A stretch of 64,000 nt of DNA. Origin: Methylobacillus gramineus. Lineage in GTDB: Bacteria; Pseudomonadota; Gammaproteobacteria; Burkholderiales; Methylophilaceae. The position numbers and the translations under genes were made by a program. Within the stretch, counting starts at the first letter, position 1. Every line of letters starts with the position of its first letter. The stretch spans positions 310,001-374,000 of the forward strand of contig NZ_JAJAVE010000001.1 of the NCBI RefSeq assembly GCF_020532675.1, in the 5' to 3' direction. This document shows positions 7,637-18,135 of this stretch, one piece after another. The notes beneath the pieces were generated by a model. The model saw only the letters and a list, made by a program, of their open reading frames with translations, made no database searches and was not told the DNA's origin.

Positions 7637-9877
7637 CTAGCTGATGACGCAGTCTACGTAGTAGTTTGCCTTGCCATCGACTATCTCTTTTACTAAGCCA
7701 TGGACGTCAGTCTCAAATCCTGGGAAACGCTCGTTGAACTCCCGAGCAAACTGCAGGTAGTTGATGATGATCTTGTTAAAGCGTTCGCCTGGAATCAACA
7801 AAGGAATACCTGGAGGATATGGCGTCAGCAGCACAGCGGTGATCCTGCCTTCCAGATCGTCAATCTGCACGCGATCTATCTTGCGATGAGCCACCTTGGC
7901 AAAGGCATCGGTAGGCTTCATGGCGGGTACCATATTGGATAAATACATTTCCGTGGTTAAGCGCGCAACGTCATTGGCCGTGTAGATTTCGTGGATCTGC
8001 TTACATAGTTCTTTCAGGCCTATGCGCTCATAACGTGGATGCTTGGCGACAAACTCGGGTAATACCTTCCACAACGGCTGGTTCTTGTCGTAGTCATCCT
8101 TGAACTGCTGTAATGCCGTTACCATGGTGTTCCAGCGACCTTTGGTAATGCCAATCGTGAACATGATGAAGAAGGAGTAAAGACCGGTTTTCTCCACAAT
8201 GACGCCATGCTCCGCCAGATATTTGGTAACGATGGCAGCCGGAATACCGATGTCATCCGAGAATGCACCATCGACATCCAAGCCAGGCGTGATAATGGTG
8301 GCCTTGATCGGATCCAGCATATTGAAGCCTTCGGCCAGATTGCCGAAACCATGCCAGCGTTCGCCCGCTTTCAGCATCCAGGCAGCACGTTCTTCTATGC
8401 CTTCTTCAGACAGGTCATCAGGCCCCCAGACCTTGAACCACCAGTCAACGCCCCATTCTTCATCCACCTTGCGCATGGCACGGCGGAAATCAAGCGCTTC
8501 CATGATGGACTCTTCCACCAGGGCAGTGCCGCCAGGCGCTTCCATCATGGCCGCCGCCACATCACAGCTGGCAATAATCGAGTATTGCGGGCTGGTGGAT
8601 GTGTGCATCAGATAGGCCTCGTTGAAGAGGTCACGATCAAGCTGGATATCCTGTGCATCCTGCACCAGAATTTGCGAGGCCTGGCTCAATCCCGCCAGTA
8701 ACTTGTGCGTGGACTGGGTGGAAAATATCATGGATTCTTTGCAGCGTGGGCGATCGGCGCCTATGGCATGGTAGTCGCCATAGAAATCGTGGAAGGTGGC
8801 ATGCGGTAACCAGGCTTCGTCGAAATGCAAGGTATCAATCTTGCCATCGAGCATTTCCTTGATTTCCTCAACGTTATAAAGCACACCGTCGTAAGTCGAC
8901 TGAGTAATGGTCAGCACGCGTGGTTTAACAGTCTTGTCACCAATAAATGGGTTGGCTTCGAGTTTTTTCTGGATGTTTTCCCAGCAAAATTCCTCTTTGG
9001 GGATAGGACCAATAATGCCGAAGTGATTACGGGTCGGCATCAGGAAAATCGGGATAGCCCCGGTCATGATGATGGCGTGCAATACTGACTTGTGGCAGTT
9101 ACGGTCCACAATCACTACATCGCCCGGTGCCACTGTGGAGTTCCAGACGATCTTGTTGGACGTGGAGGTGCCATTGGTGACAAAGTATAAATGGTCACAA
9201 TTGAATATGCGGGCGGCATTGCGTTCAGACGCAGCTACCGGGCCCGTGTGGTCTAGCAGTTGGCCCAGTTCATCAACGGCATTGCAGACGTCGGCGCGCA
9301 ACATGTTCTCACCAAAGAACTGGTGGAACATCTGCCCCACTGGTGACTTCAGGAAAGCGACACCGCCGGAGTGCCCAGGGCAGTGCCAGGAGTATGAGCC
9401 ATCCGCCGCATAATGCGTCAGTGCACGGAAGAATGGTGGAGCCAGGCTGTCCAGATAGGTACGTGCCTCACGCACAATATAGCGTGCGACAAACTCTGGC
9501 GTGTCCTCGAACATGTGAATAAAACCATTGAGTTCACGCAGGATGGCATTGGGAATATGGCGCGATGTGCGTGTTTCGCCATGCAGGAAAATCGGGATTT
9601 CCTCATTACGGAAACGAATTTCTTCAACGAATTTGCGCAGGTTTTCCAGTGCGTGTGGAGATTCCTCCACAAATTCTTCATCATCAATCGACAAAATAAA
9701 GGCAGAGGCCCGACTTTGCTGTTGGGCAAAGGAGGTCAGGTCACCGTAGCTGGTGACACCTAAAACTTCAAATCCTTCATCCTCTATGGCCTTGGCCAAG
9801 ACCCGGATACCTAGGCCGGAAGAATTTTCTGAGCGGAAATCTTCGTCAATGATGACGACTGGAAAACGGAATTTCAT
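7637..9877 (-). CDS. Orn/Lys/Arg decarboxylase (fold-type I, PLP-dependent)
   Basis: A 746-residue enzyme of the large AdiA/LdcC/SpeF-type family. An N-terminal response-regulator-like wing domain (about 1-130) begins FPVVIIDEDF. The PLP domain follows, with SWHCPGHSGG, HFDEAWLPH and the cofactor lysine in STHK (Lys392), and then a C-terminal domain with TPYPPGIPLLIPGE. It decarboxylates a basic amino acid to a diamine or agmatine, feeding polyamine synthesis or acid resistance. Substrate cannot be decided from sequence alone; arginine or ornithine would be reasonable. The ATG at 9877 has a strong AGGAGG site and is preferred to a longer frame reaching 9931. A spermidine acetyltransferase gene occurs at 46705. 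Confidence 0.9.
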   Translation of the reverse strand: MKFRFPVVIIDEDFRSENSSGLGIRVLAKAIEDEGFEVLGVTSYGDLTSFAQQQSRASAFILSIDDEEFVEESPHALENLRKFVEEIRFRNEEIPIFLHGETRTSRHIPNAILRELNGFIHMFEDTPEFVARYIVREARTYLDSLAPPFFRALTHYAADGSYSWHCPGHSGGVAFLKSPVGQMFHQFFGENMLRADVCNAVDELGQLLDHTGPVAASERNAARIFNCDHLYFVTNGTSTSNKIVWNSTVAPGDVVIVDRNCHKSVLHAIIMTGAIPIFLMPTRNHFGIIGPIPKEEFCWENIQKKLEANPFIGDKTVKPRVLTITQSTYDGVLYNVEEIKEMLDGKIDTLHFDEAWLPHATFHDFYGDYHAIGADRPRCKESMIFSTQSTHKLLAGLSQASQILVQDAQDIQLDRDLFNEAYLMHTSTSPQYSIIASCDVAAAMMEAPGGTALVEESIMEALDFRRAMRKVDEEWGVDWWFKVWGPDDLSEEGIEERAAWMLKAGERWHGFGNLAEGFNMLDPIKATIITPGLDVDGAFSDDIGIPAAIVTKYLAEHGVIVEKTGLYSFFIMFTIGITKGRWNTMVTALQQFKDDYDKNQPLWKVLPEFVAKHPRYERIGLKELCKQIHEIYTANDVARLTTEMYLSNMVPAMKPTDAFAKVAHRKIDRVQIDDLEGRITAVLLTPYPPGIPLLIPGERFNKIIINYLQFAREFNERFPGFETDVHGLVKEIVDGKANYYVDCVIS

Positions 9878-9979
9878 GAGGCCTCCTGAAGGCTGCCTAG
9901 AATTAAAAAAAGCGGAATATAGCACACTCAATCGCGCGTTATGCTATTTCAACCAGTAATTGAATATTACAAACTCACA

Positions 9980-10546
<567 letters not shown>

Positions 10547-10569
10547 TGCAGTCTCTTTCGCTAGAAAGA

Positions 10570-10600
10570 CAAAAAGCGGAGTGTATTTACTCCGCTTTAA
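10570..10600 (-). terminator. Rho-independent terminator after zwf
   Basis: On the minus strand a 10-bp stem AAAGCGGAGT/ACTCCGCTTT with a six-base loop is followed by a short T run, 23 bases after the zwf stop. Confidence 0.8.
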
Positions 10601-10622
10601 TTCTTGTCATAAAAATGAATAA

Positions 10623-12101
10623 TTACTTGTGATCGCCACCCAGCTCAATGCTATAGCGCCAGAACTGGTCTTCCTGTTCAAAGATCACCTTGGAAGCTTC
10701 TGGGTCGCTGCTGCCTGCTGGGTACTGATGCACGGGCTTGCGATCCTTGGCCCAAGTTTCAATGACTGGGTCTACCAGGCGCCATTGGGCTTCCACTTCG
10801 CTGATATGCAGGTAGAGCGAGTTATCGCCTTCCATCAGGTTGAGCAGGAGTGCCTCGTAGGCATCAATGCTTTCATCGCCTTCCTGACGGTTAGCTGCAT
10901 CCAGTTGGATGGTGCGTGTGGCAATATCCAATCCTGGAATCTTGGATTGAATTTCCAGTTTGATACATTCGCGTGGCTGAATGCCGATAATCAACCAGTT
11001 TTGGTCTTGACCGTTACCCAGTTGCAGCGGGGCTTGCTTGAAGCGAACTGAAATACGGGTGTCGGCTTCATGCAGGCGTTTAGCCGTGCGGATATAGAAC
11101 GGTACCCCTTTCCAGCGCGGATTATCGATAAACAGTTTAAGCGCGGCATAGGTTTCCACAACGCTGCTGCTGTCACCAAGTTCTTCCAGATAACCGGGGA
11201 CTTTTTCTACCTTCACTTCACCCGCCGAGTATTGGGCGCGGAAAGCGTGTTTTTCAAGTTCATTGGCAGGAATCGGGCGAATGGCTTCCAGCACCTTGAT
11301 TTTTTCTGCACGTATGTCATCAGGGCTCAGTGAAGCGGGCTGTTCCATGGCGGTCAACGCCAGGGTTTGCAATACATGGCTCTGAATCATGTCACGCAGG
11401 GCACCAGTAGCATCATAGAACTGGGTACGTTCGCCTACACCGAGTTGTTCGGTATTGGTAATTTGCACGTGATCAATGTGCTGGTTATTCCAGAGCGGCT
11501 CCAGTACCGCATTGGCAAAGCGTTGCAGCATAATGTTCTGCAAGGCTGATTTGCCCAGATAGTGATCTATACGATAGATCTGGCTTTCCTTGAGGTGCTT
11601 GGTGATTGAGGATTGTAGTTGCTGTGCAGACTTGAGGTCGGTGCCAAATGGTTTTTCAACCACTACACGGCGCCAGTACTTGTCTTCCTGGGTCAGGCCA
11701 ACGGCTGCAAGCTGTTCGACAATCGTCGCAAAGTCGGAAGGGCGCACGGACAGGAAGTAAGCCAGGTTCTGCGGGAACACAGCCTCATTCGACAACGTTG
11801 CCTTGAGGCGGTTGAATGCATCCTTGTCTTCCGGCGGATTGGCGTGATACTGATGACGCGCGATAAAACGTTTGAATACTGCCTGGTCATATCCCTTGGG
11901 GAACTTGGCATCCAGCATGCCCTTGATGTCGGCTAACCAGTCTTCACGGGAAACCTGGCTACGGCCTACGGACAGGATGGTCATTTTTTCCGGCAAGCGG
12001 CCTGCTTGGTCCAGGCGGAACAGGCCAGGCATGAGCTTGATACGGGAAAGATTGCCACTGGCACCAAACAGCACAAGTGTACAAGGGTCTATGACTTTCA
12101 T
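10623..12101 (-). CDS. zwf: Glucose-6-phosphate 1-dehydrogenase
   Basis: A 492-residue enzyme that oxidises glucose 6-phosphate to 6-phosphogluconolactone. It has the NAD(P) fingerprint GASGNLS near residue 14 (Asn where many homologues have Asp), EKPFG, and the active-site signature RIDHYLGK with its catalytic His and Lys. In methylotrophs this step, with pgl and gnd, forms the dissimilatory hexulose-phosphate cycle that oxidises formaldehyde carbon to CO2. It lies 84 bases downstream of gnd on the same strand, with a 13-bp hairpin between, so the two are probably co-transcribed. Confidence 0.95.
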   Translation of the reverse strand: MKVIDPCTLVLFGASGNLSRIKLMPGLFRLDQAGRLPEKMTILSVGRSQVSREDWLADIKGMLDAKFPKGYDQAVFKRFIARHQYHANPPEDKDAFNRLKATLSNEAVFPQNLAYFLSVRPSDFATIVEQLAAVGLTQEDKYWRRVVVEKPFGTDLKSAQQLQSSITKHLKESQIYRIDHYLGKSALQNIMLQRFANAVLEPLWNNQHIDHVQITNTEQLGVGERTQFYDATGALRDMIQSHVLQTLALTAMEQPASLSPDDIRAEKIKVLEAIRPIPANELEKHAFRAQYSAGEVKVEKVPGYLEELGDSSSVVETYAALKLFIDNPRWKGVPFYIRTAKRLHEADTRISVRFKQAPLQLGNGQDQNWLIIGIQPRECIKLEIQSKIPGLDIATRTIQLDAANRQEGDESIDAYEALLLNLMEGDNSLYLHISEVEAQWRLVDPVIETWAKDRKPVHQYPAGSSDPEASKVIFEQEDQFWRYSIELGGDHK

Positions 12102-12140
12102 TCAGTATTCTCTAAGTAATGTTGATAATTTGGAGATAGA

Positions 12141-12175
12141 TGCCGAACATCATACGCCAGGCATGATGTTCGGCA
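12141..12175. repeat. Intercistronic 13-bp inverted repeat between gnd and zwf
   Basis: Perfect arms TGCCGAACATCAT/ATGATGTTCGGCA have a nine-base loop and no T run. It could stabilise or process the gnd-zwf transcript, or reduce read-through into zwf. Confidence 0.7.
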
Positions 12176-12185
12176 TGTGATGCCT

Positions 12186-13097
12186 TTACTTGGTTTTGAC
12201 TGCGTGACCGCCAAATGCATTACGCATCAGGGACAGCAGTTTGTAGCTATAGCCTTTGGAATCCTGGCTTCTGAAACGTGCTTGCAATGCCACGGTCAGT
12301 ACTGGAGCTGCCACGCCTTGATCCACGGCTTCCACTACGGTCCAGCGGCCTTCGCCTGAGTCTGCAACATAAGGGACAATCGAGGACAGCTCCTGGTCAT
12401 GGGCCAATGCTTCAGCCGTCAAGTCCAGCAGCCAGCTACGAACAACGGAACCATGACGCCAGAGTTCAGTGATCTGAGCCAAGTCCAGGTTAAATTCTTC
12501 CTTGCCCTTCAATAAGTCCAGGCCTTCCGCAAACGCCTGCATCATGCCGTATTCAATACCGTTGTGTAGCATTTTGGTGAAGTGGCCGGAACCGACAGGG
12601 CCTACATGCGCCCAACCGCGGTCTTCGTGGGTCAGGGCCTTGGCAATCGGTATAATCACTTCAGCCGCTTCCTTGGATCCGCCGTACATCAGGCAATAGC
12701 CGTTTTCCAGGCCCCAGATACCGCCAGAAGTGCCACAGTCGATAAAGTGTATGCCGTGTTCAGCCAGGAATACGCCACGGCGCTGACTGTGCTTGTAATT
12801 CGAGTTACCGCCATCAACGATGATGTCGCCCTTGTTCAGCAGGGGTACGAGATCCTTGATCTGGTTTTCCGTGATATCGCCGCTTGGCAGCATGAGCCAG
12901 ACAATTTTTTGTGGTTCACCAGACAGTTTTTCAACAGCATCTGCTACAGACTTTGCTGGGATCATGCCGTTGGCCAGAGAAATTTGATTCACGGTATCTT
13001 CATTGAAGTCGAAGCCAACCACTTCAATACCATGTTTCAGCAGGCGGCGTGTCATATTGCCACCCATTTTTCCAAGACCTATCATTGCGAGTTTCAT
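12186..13097 (-). CDS. gnd: 6-phosphogluconate dehydrogenase, short decarboxylating type
   Basis: A 303-residue enzyme that oxidatively decarboxylates 6-phosphogluconate to ribulose 5-phosphate. It has the Rossmann motif GLGKMGGNM at the N-terminus, the signature VDGGNSNYKHSQRR and the catalytic region GHFTKMLHNGIEYGM. It is about 170 residues shorter than the E. coli Gnd type. It belongs to the GndA/YqeC-like short class, often NAD-preferring (family knowledge, not tested here). Together with divergently transcribed pgl and downstream zwf it completes the oxidative pentose-phosphate segment. Confidence 0.93.
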   Translation of the reverse strand: MKLAMIGLGKMGGNMTRRLLKHGIEVVGFDFNEDTVNQISLANGMIPAKSVADAVEKLSGEPQKIVWLMLPSGDITENQIKDLVPLLNKGDIIVDGGNSNYKHSQRRGVFLAEHGIHFIDCGTSGGIWGLENGYCLMYGGSKEAAEVIIPIAKALTHEDRGWAHVGPVGSGHFTKMLHNGIEYGMMQAFAEGLDLLKGKEEFNLDLAQITELWRHGSVVRSWLLDLTAEALAHDQELSSIVPYVADSGEGRWTVVEAVDQGVAAPVLTVALQARFRSQDSKGYSYKLLSLMRNAFGGHAVKTK

Positions 13098-13221
13098 TGA
13101 GTTTTCCTTGATGAGGAGAATGCCATCTTCCTTGTGGGTAAGACTTTTGGGGTAAGATGAACTTAGTTGATAATTAAGATCAGCGTGTAACTTGATAATT
13201 ATAACGTGAAGGTTTTACATC

Positions 13222-13929
13222 ATGCAAAATACAACGCAATCCCTGGTGATTAATGGCCAGGTGAGCCGATGGCAGGTTTTTACTGCGCAGGAAGCGCTTT
13301 ACAGCAGCGCGGTCCAACATATTGAAGAAGCGGCAAAAAATGCAATTGCCCGTTATGGCAAGTTCAGCATTGTGCTGGCAGGTGGAAGTACGCCTAAAAG
13401 TGTCTATCAATTGTTGCCCAAGATAGACACGGACTGGAGCAAATGGCATGTGTATTACGGCGATGACCGTTGCCTGGCACCAGAGCACGAGGAGCGTAAT
13501 AGCCTGATGGCCCAGGATGCCTGGCTAAAGCATGTCGCTATTCCAGCGTCCCAGGTACATGATATTCCTGCCGAGCGTGGCGCAGTGGAAGCCGCCGCGG
13601 CATATAACGAAACGCTGGCGGACATTGGCGAGTTTGATCTTGTATTGTTGGGCTTGGGAGAGGATGGACACACCGCCAGTTTATTCCCCGGACATCATTG
13701 GGATGATAGCCAGGCAGCAGTCGCCGTGTTTGATGCCCCCAAACCGCCGCCTGAGCGTGTATCTATCAGTGCAGGCCGCCTGAGTCATGCCCGGGAAGTG
13801 GTCTTTTTTGTGACTGGTGCGGGCAAGCAGGAAGCTGTGAATAACTGGCGCACTGGGGTGGATATCCCTGCCAGCTTCATCCGACCCAAGAATGGTGTGG
13901 ATGTCTATATTTTTGGCGTTAATCTCTAA
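13222..13929 (+). CDS. pgl: 6-phosphogluconolactonase (DevB type)
   Basis: A 235-residue lactonase that hydrolyses 6-phosphogluconolactone, linking Zwf and Gnd. The family motifs are LAGGSTPKSVY (phosphate loop), YYGDDRCL and LLGLGEDGHTASLFPG. It is divergent from gnd with a 124-base shared promoter region. The three-gene arrangement gives a complete route from glucose 6-phosphate to ribulose 5-phosphate. Confidence 0.95.
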   Translation: MQNTTQSLVINGQVSRWQVFTAQEALYSSAVQHIEEAAKNAIARYGKFSIVLAGGSTPKSVYQLLPKIDTDWSKWHVYYGDDRCLAPEHEERNSLMAQDAWLKHVAIPASQVHDIPAERGAVEAAAAYNETLADIGEFDLVLLGLGEDGHTASLFPGHHWDDSQAAVAVFDAPKPPPERVSISAGRLSHAREVVFFVTGAGKQEAVNNWRTGVDIPASFIRPKNGVDVYIFGVNL

Positions 13930-14128
13930 CCCTTTGCCTGTTTAACCTTGTACGCGTTGTGCTACCGGTCAATTCTTTGCACCACATTTTAGATTGTGTA
14001 ATGGGATTTTTCGGTAGAACCATGCATGGGTTGCTGAGTTTGATTGAATATTCTCAGCTGCATCTGCGCGATCATCCTGATGCAGGATAGATCAATGTGT
14101 AATTTCTTCCAGGACTTAGAAAAATAAT

Positions 14129-14734
14129 ATGAAATCAAGACTCTCCATCATCACTTTGCTTATGGCCGTGGTGGTCACCTCTGGTTGTACTACCAATGTG
14201 CGTACGCCGACCAATGCCCAGAATCCTGCTCCGCTTGAGCCATTCTCTAAATTCTCCAGTTTTGAGTTGAAACCTATCAATACGGCTGAAGATTGTGCCA
14301 AGCAACGCGGTGCGGATGTTGCCTTGACCGATGTTCAAGGACAATTGAACTGGAAACTGGGGCCGATGGTAAAGGACTGGAATAGCAAGACTGCGAGTGG
14401 TACCCGTAAATTGCTGATAGAGCCTATCTGTAGTGATGTGAAGCTGGTGGGTACAGCGGGACGTATTCTGGCTGGGGCGCTTGCTGGCAGTTCCGCGATT
14501 GTCATGAAAATGCGTTATACCGAAGCGGACACTGGCAAGATAATTGCCGAACCCGTGTTCTACCAGCGAGCTAATGCAATGGGCGCGGCTTACTCGTTTG
14601 GTGGTACTGATCGCAATATGGCGGCGCGCATTAGCGAATTGATGATTGCCTATGCACGGAATAATTATGACGCTGCGGTGGGTGGGCCAACCGGTAGTGC
14701 TGATGTTGTGCCAGTCAGCACTACCAAGAAATAA
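14129..14734 (+). CDS. DUF4410-like lipoprotein
   Basis: A 201-residue lipoprotein. The signal peptide ends in lipobox VTSGC with Cys at about 20. The soluble part contains a GxxLAGALAGSSAIVMKMRY segment and EPVFYQRANAMGAAYSFG, typical of the uncharacterised DUF4410-like lipoproteins. A hydrophobic Gly/Ala stretch in the middle suggests oligomerisation or membrane association. The gene stands alone between pgl and a strong bidirectional terminator. The function is not known. Confidence 0.7.
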   Translation: MKSRLSIITLLMAVVVTSGCTTNVRTPTNAQNPAPLEPFSKFSSFELKPINTAEDCAKQRGADVALTDVQGQLNWKLGPMVKDWNSKTASGTRKLLIEPICSDVKLVGTAGRILAGALAGSSAIVMKMRYTEADTGKIIAEPVFYQRANAMGAAYSFGGTDRNMAARISELMIAYARNNYDAAVGGPTGSADVVPVSTTKK

Positions 14735-14746
14735 TCATACTGTTGC

Positions 14747-14792
14747 AGATAATAAAAAACCCACGCTGAGAGGCGTGGGTTTTTTATTATCT
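14747..14792. terminator. Bidirectional terminator with a 20-bp perfect stem
   Basis: A 20-bp uninterrupted stem ending in CCCACGC/GCGTGGG plus A/T tracts, with a six-base loop, lies between the convergent lipoprotein and mrp genes. Confidence 0.95.
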
Positions 14793-14805
14793 TAGATGCT
14801 TGCTG

Positions 14806-15894
14806 TCAGGTGTTTTGAATCACGATGTTCGGGAATTTGCTACTGTAATCCTGACTGAGCTGGGCCAGCTTGACTGCTGTAGTACGGGCAATCTGCCGGT
14901 AGGTGGCGGCGATAGCGCTGTCTGGCTCTGCCACTACCGTAGGTTTGCCGCCATCGGTCTGTTCGCGGATGCGAATATCGAGCGGCAGGCTGCCCAATAG
15001 TTCGGTCTTGTAGTCCTGGCACATGCGTTGCGCTCCGCCAGCGCCAAAGATATGTTCCTCATGGCCGCAATTAGAGCAGATATGGGTGCTCATATTCTCG
15101 ACAATGCCGAGTATGGGGATGCCCACTTTTTCAAACATCTTTAAGCCTTTGCGCGCATCCAGCAGGGCAATGTCCTGGGGGGTGGTGACAATGATGGCAC
15201 CAGTCACCGGGACTTTCTGCGACAGTGTGAGCTGGATGTCTCCGGTGCCGGGCGGCATATCCACTATCAGATAGTCCAGATCCTTCCAGCGGGTGTCACG
15301 GAGTAGTTGTTCCAGTGCGCCGACCACCATGGGGCCACGCCAGACCATCGGCGTATCGATATCGACGAGAAAGCCTATCGACATGGCCTGCAGGCCGTAC
15401 CGCTCCAGTGGCTCCATGCTTTTGCCATCGCTGCTGTCAGGCCTGCCACTGATGCCCAGCATCTGCGGTTGTGAAGGCCCGTAGATGTCTGCATCCAGAA
15501 TGCCAACGCGTGCGCCTTCAGCAGCCAGAGCCAGGGCCAGATTCACAGCCGTGGTTGATTTCCCCACGCCACCCTTGCCGGAAGCGACAGCGATAATATT
15601 TTTGATATTGGGTAGCAACTGTACACCGCGTTGCGCTTTGTGCGAGACAATGTGGCTGCTGATACCGACAGAGACATTGCTCACGCCCGGCAGGGTTCTC
15701 AGCGCTGTTTCCACGAGGCCCCTGATCTGGCTGAATATACTGTTGGCGGGGTAGTCCAGCACAATATCCACCGAAATATGATTGCCATTGATTTGGATGT
15801 TGCGAGCCGCCTTGCTGCTAACAAAATCCTTGCCTGTATTAGGGTCTGTGACCGTTCGGAGGATGTCCTGAACCTGGGACTCAATAAGCGTCAT
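14806..15894 (-). CDS. apbC: Iron-sulfur cluster carrier Mrp/ApbC
   Basis: A 362-residue P-loop ATPase that binds and transfers Fe-S clusters to apoproteins in the cytoplasm. The N-terminal MIP18-like domain (about 1-80) begins ESQVQDILRTVTDPNTGK. It is followed by the deviant Walker A GKGGVGKST, DADIYGPSQP and DMPPGTGD. The conserved CSNCG cluster-binding pair is present. The start at 15894 (MTLIES) is preferred; a six-residue longer start at 15912 is possible. It is divergent from metG, a common beta-proteobacterial pairing. Confidence 0.94.
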   Translation of the reverse strand: MTLIESQVQDILRTVTDPNTGKDFVSSKAARNIQINGNHISVDIVLDYPANSIFSQIRGLVETALRTLPGVSNVSVGISSHIVSHKAQRGVQLLPNIKNIIAVASGKGGVGKSTTAVNLALALAAEGARVGILDADIYGPSQPQMLGISGRPDSSDGKSMEPLERYGLQAMSIGFLVDIDTPMVWRGPMVVGALEQLLRDTRWKDLDYLIVDMPPGTGDIQLTLSQKVPVTGAIIVTTPQDIALLDARKGLKMFEKVGIPILGIVENMSTHICSNCGHEEHIFGAGGAQRMCQDYKTELLGSLPLDIRIREQTDGGKPTVVAEPDSAIAATYRQIARTTAVKLAQLSQDYSSKFPNIVIQNT

Positions 15895-16013
15895 GAGTAT
15901 GATTTCCTGCAAATTCTGAATGAGTCATTCTAGCGCATGCGGATTGCTTATGTGAAACCGCTTCAGTTTGCTAAAATGCAGGATTACATTGTCTGAATGC
16001 CTGCGATTCCATT

Positions 16014-18062
16014 ATGTCTGAAAATGCATCACGTAAAATCCTTGTTACCTCAGCCTTGCCGTATGCGAATGGCAGCATTCACCTGGGGCATATGGTCGAA
16101 TATGTGCAGAGTGATATTTGGGTGCGTTTTCAGAAGATGCAGGGCCATACCGTACATTATGTGTGTGCTGATGATACCCATGGCACGCCCATCATGCTGC
16201 GTGCCGAGAAAGAAGGGATTACGCCAGAGGAGTTGATCGGTCGCGTCCATACCGAGCACTATGCAGATTTTTCCGATTTCCTGATCGAGTTTGATAATTA
16301 CTATTCGACCAACTCCGAGGAAAATCGCGAGTTATCCAGCCGTATTTATCGTGAACTGAAGGCCAATGACAAAATCGCTACCCGCACAATTGAGCAATAT
16401 TACGACCCGGTCAAGAATATGTTCCTGCCGGATCGGTTTATCAAAGGCGAGTGCCCAAAGTGTCACGCCAAGGATCAGTATGGCGATTCCTGCGAGGTCT
16501 GTGGCACCACCTATAGCCCAACTGAGCTGATCAACCCTTATTCTGCGGTATCGGGCGCTACCCCGGTACGCAAGGAAACCGAGCATTATTTCTTCAAGCT
16601 GAGTGAGTGTGAAGAGTTTCTCAAGCAGTGGACACGTTCTGGCACCCTTCAGGCGGAAGCGGCCAACAAGATGGGCGAGTGGTTTGGTTCAGGCTTGTCA
16701 GATTGGGATATTTCGCGCGATGCGCCTTACTTTGGCTTTGAAATTCCCGATGCGCCCGGCAAGTATTTTTATGTCTGGCTGGATGCGCCTATCGGCTATA
16801 TGGCCAGTTTCAAGAACCTCAGTGACAGAATAGGGCTGGATTTTGACGAGTACTGGAAAGCGGATTCCAAGACCGAACTGTATCATTTCATAGGCAAGGA
16901 CATCCTGTATTTCCATGCCTTGTTCTGGCCAGCCACGTTGCAATACTCTGGATATCGCACACCAACCAAGGTATTTGCCCACGGCTTCCTGACCGTGAAT
17001 GGCGAGAAAATGTCCAAGTCGCGCGGGACCTTCATTACTGCGCGTAGTTATCTTGAGCATGTAAAGAACCCGGAATACCTGCGCTATTACTATGCGGCCA
17101 AGTTGAATGGCACCATGGAGGACATCGACCTCAGTCTGGATGATTTCATTGCGCGCGTGAATAGCGACCTGGTGGGCAAGTACATCAATATTGCCAGTCG
17201 AACAGCAGGGTTTATCAGCAAGCGCTTCGACAGCAAGTTGGCAGCCATTGCGGATAATGCTGTCATCAACGAACTACGCACAGCTGCTGACGCCATACGC
17301 ACCAGTCTTGAAAGTCGTGACTCAGGCCGTGCTCTGCGGGAAATTATGGCACTGGCAGATAAGGCGAATGGCTATGTGGCGGAGAATGCGCCGTGGGAAA
17401 TGGCTAAACAAGCAGGACGTGAGGACGAATTGCATCAGGTATGTTCGGCTTCTCTGGAAATGTTCCGTTTGTTGACGCTTTACCTCAAACCGGTATTGCC
17501 AGGACTTTCTACTGCGATTGAAGATTTCCTGAATATCAATCCTCTGACCTGGGGAGATATTGATCTGCCTTTATCCGCAGGTCATATCATCAAGCCTTAT
17601 CAGCACCTGGTGACGCGTATCGATCCCAAGCAGGTGGAAGCCATGGTGGAAGCCAATAAAGAATCTTTACAGCAGCAGGCGGGCACTGTGTCTGCTGCTC
17701 CTGCTACTCAAGATGCGAGCGCGGAGGAGGGCGAGTACATCTCAATTGATGATTTCACCAAGGTGGATTTGCGAATTGCCCGCATTGCCAATGCTGAACA
17801 TGTGGAAGGCGCTGAAAAATTACTCAAGCTGACCCTGGATATTGGTGAAGAAAAGACGCGTCAGGTGTTTGCCGGGATTAAGTCGGCTTACGATCCAGAG
17901 ACGCTTAAAGGTCGATTGACGGTGATGGTAGCGAACCTAGCACCGCGCAAGATGAAGTTTGGCTTGTCTGAAGGTATGGTACTGGCTGCCAGTGATGAGC
18001 GTGGCGGGCCTTTTATCCTGAGTCCTGATAGCGGTGCCCAAGCGGGTATGCGAGTGAAGTAG
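16014..18062 (+). CDS. metG: Methionyl-tRNA synthetase
   Basis: A 682-residue class I synthetase that charges tRNA(Met). It has the HIGH-type motif HLGH after PYANGSI, a zinc knuckle with two CxxC pairs (CPKC and CEVC), the KMSKS loop, and an anticodon-binding helical domain. The C-terminal OB-fold tRNA-binding domain starts near residue 580 ([12 protein letters not shown]) and mediates dimerisation and tRNA binding. The linker before it is Ala/Gln/Ser-rich. This is full length for the long bacterial form. A free-standing relative of the C-terminal domain (CsaA) is encoded at 63083. Confidence 0.97.
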   Translation: MSENASRKILVTSALPYANGSIHLGHMVEYVQSDIWVRFQKMQGHTVHYVCADDTHGTPIMLRAEKEGITPEELIGRVHTEHYADFSDFLIEFDNYYSTNSEENRELSSRIYRELKANDKIATRTIEQYYDPVKNMFLPDRFIKGECPKCHAKDQYGDSCEVCGTTYSPTELINPYSAVSGATPVRKETEHYFFKLSECEEFLKQWTRSGTLQAEAANKMGEWFGSGLSDWDISRDAPYFGFEIPDAPGKYFYVWLDAPIGYMASFKNLSDRIGLDFDEYWKADSKTELYHFIGKDILYFHALFWPATLQYSGYRTPTKVFAHGFLTVNGEKMSKSRGTFITARSYLEHVKNPEYLRYYYAAKLNGTMEDIDLSLDDFIARVNSDLVGKYINIASRTAGFISKRFDSKLAAIADNAVINELRTAADAIRTSLESRDSGRALREIMALADKANGYVAENAPWEMAKQAGREDELHQVCSASLEMFRLLTLYLKPVLPGLSTAIEDFLNINPLTWGDIDLPLSAGHIIKPYQHLVTRIDPKQVEAMVEANKESLQQQAGTVSAAPATQDASAEEGEYISIDDFTKVDLRIARIANAEHVEGAEKLLKLTLDIGEEKTRQVFAGIKSAYDPETLKGRLTVMVANLAPRKMKFGLSEGMVLAASDERGGPFILSPDSGAQAGMRVK

Positions 18063-18087
18063 CTCGTCTGCTTGAGCGGAGCAGCCC

Positions 18088-18122
18088 AAAATAAAAGCCC
18101 CATCTGGGGCTTTTATTTTTTG
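18088..18122. terminator. Bidirectional terminator after metG
   Basis: A 14-bp stem (AAAATAAAAGCCCC/GGGGCTTTTATTTT) with an ATCT loop and flanking T run lies between convergent metG and the comEA-like gene. Confidence 0.93.
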
Positions 18123-18135
18123 GTTACAAGGAGTT

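Noticed and set aside
7700-9763. Several long open frames on the plus strand opposite the decarboxylase gene
   Set aside because: They are antisense shadows of a well-supported PLP decarboxylase; no ribosome sites or family motifs.
13160-13205. Candidate sigma-70 promoter for pgl using TTGATA and TATAAC
   Set aside because: Spacing between the hexamers (27 bases) is far from the functional range.
14001-14090. 29-codon frame between pgl and the lipoprotein gene
   Set aside because: No ribosome site, no recognisable motif, and no sign of conservation from sequence alone.
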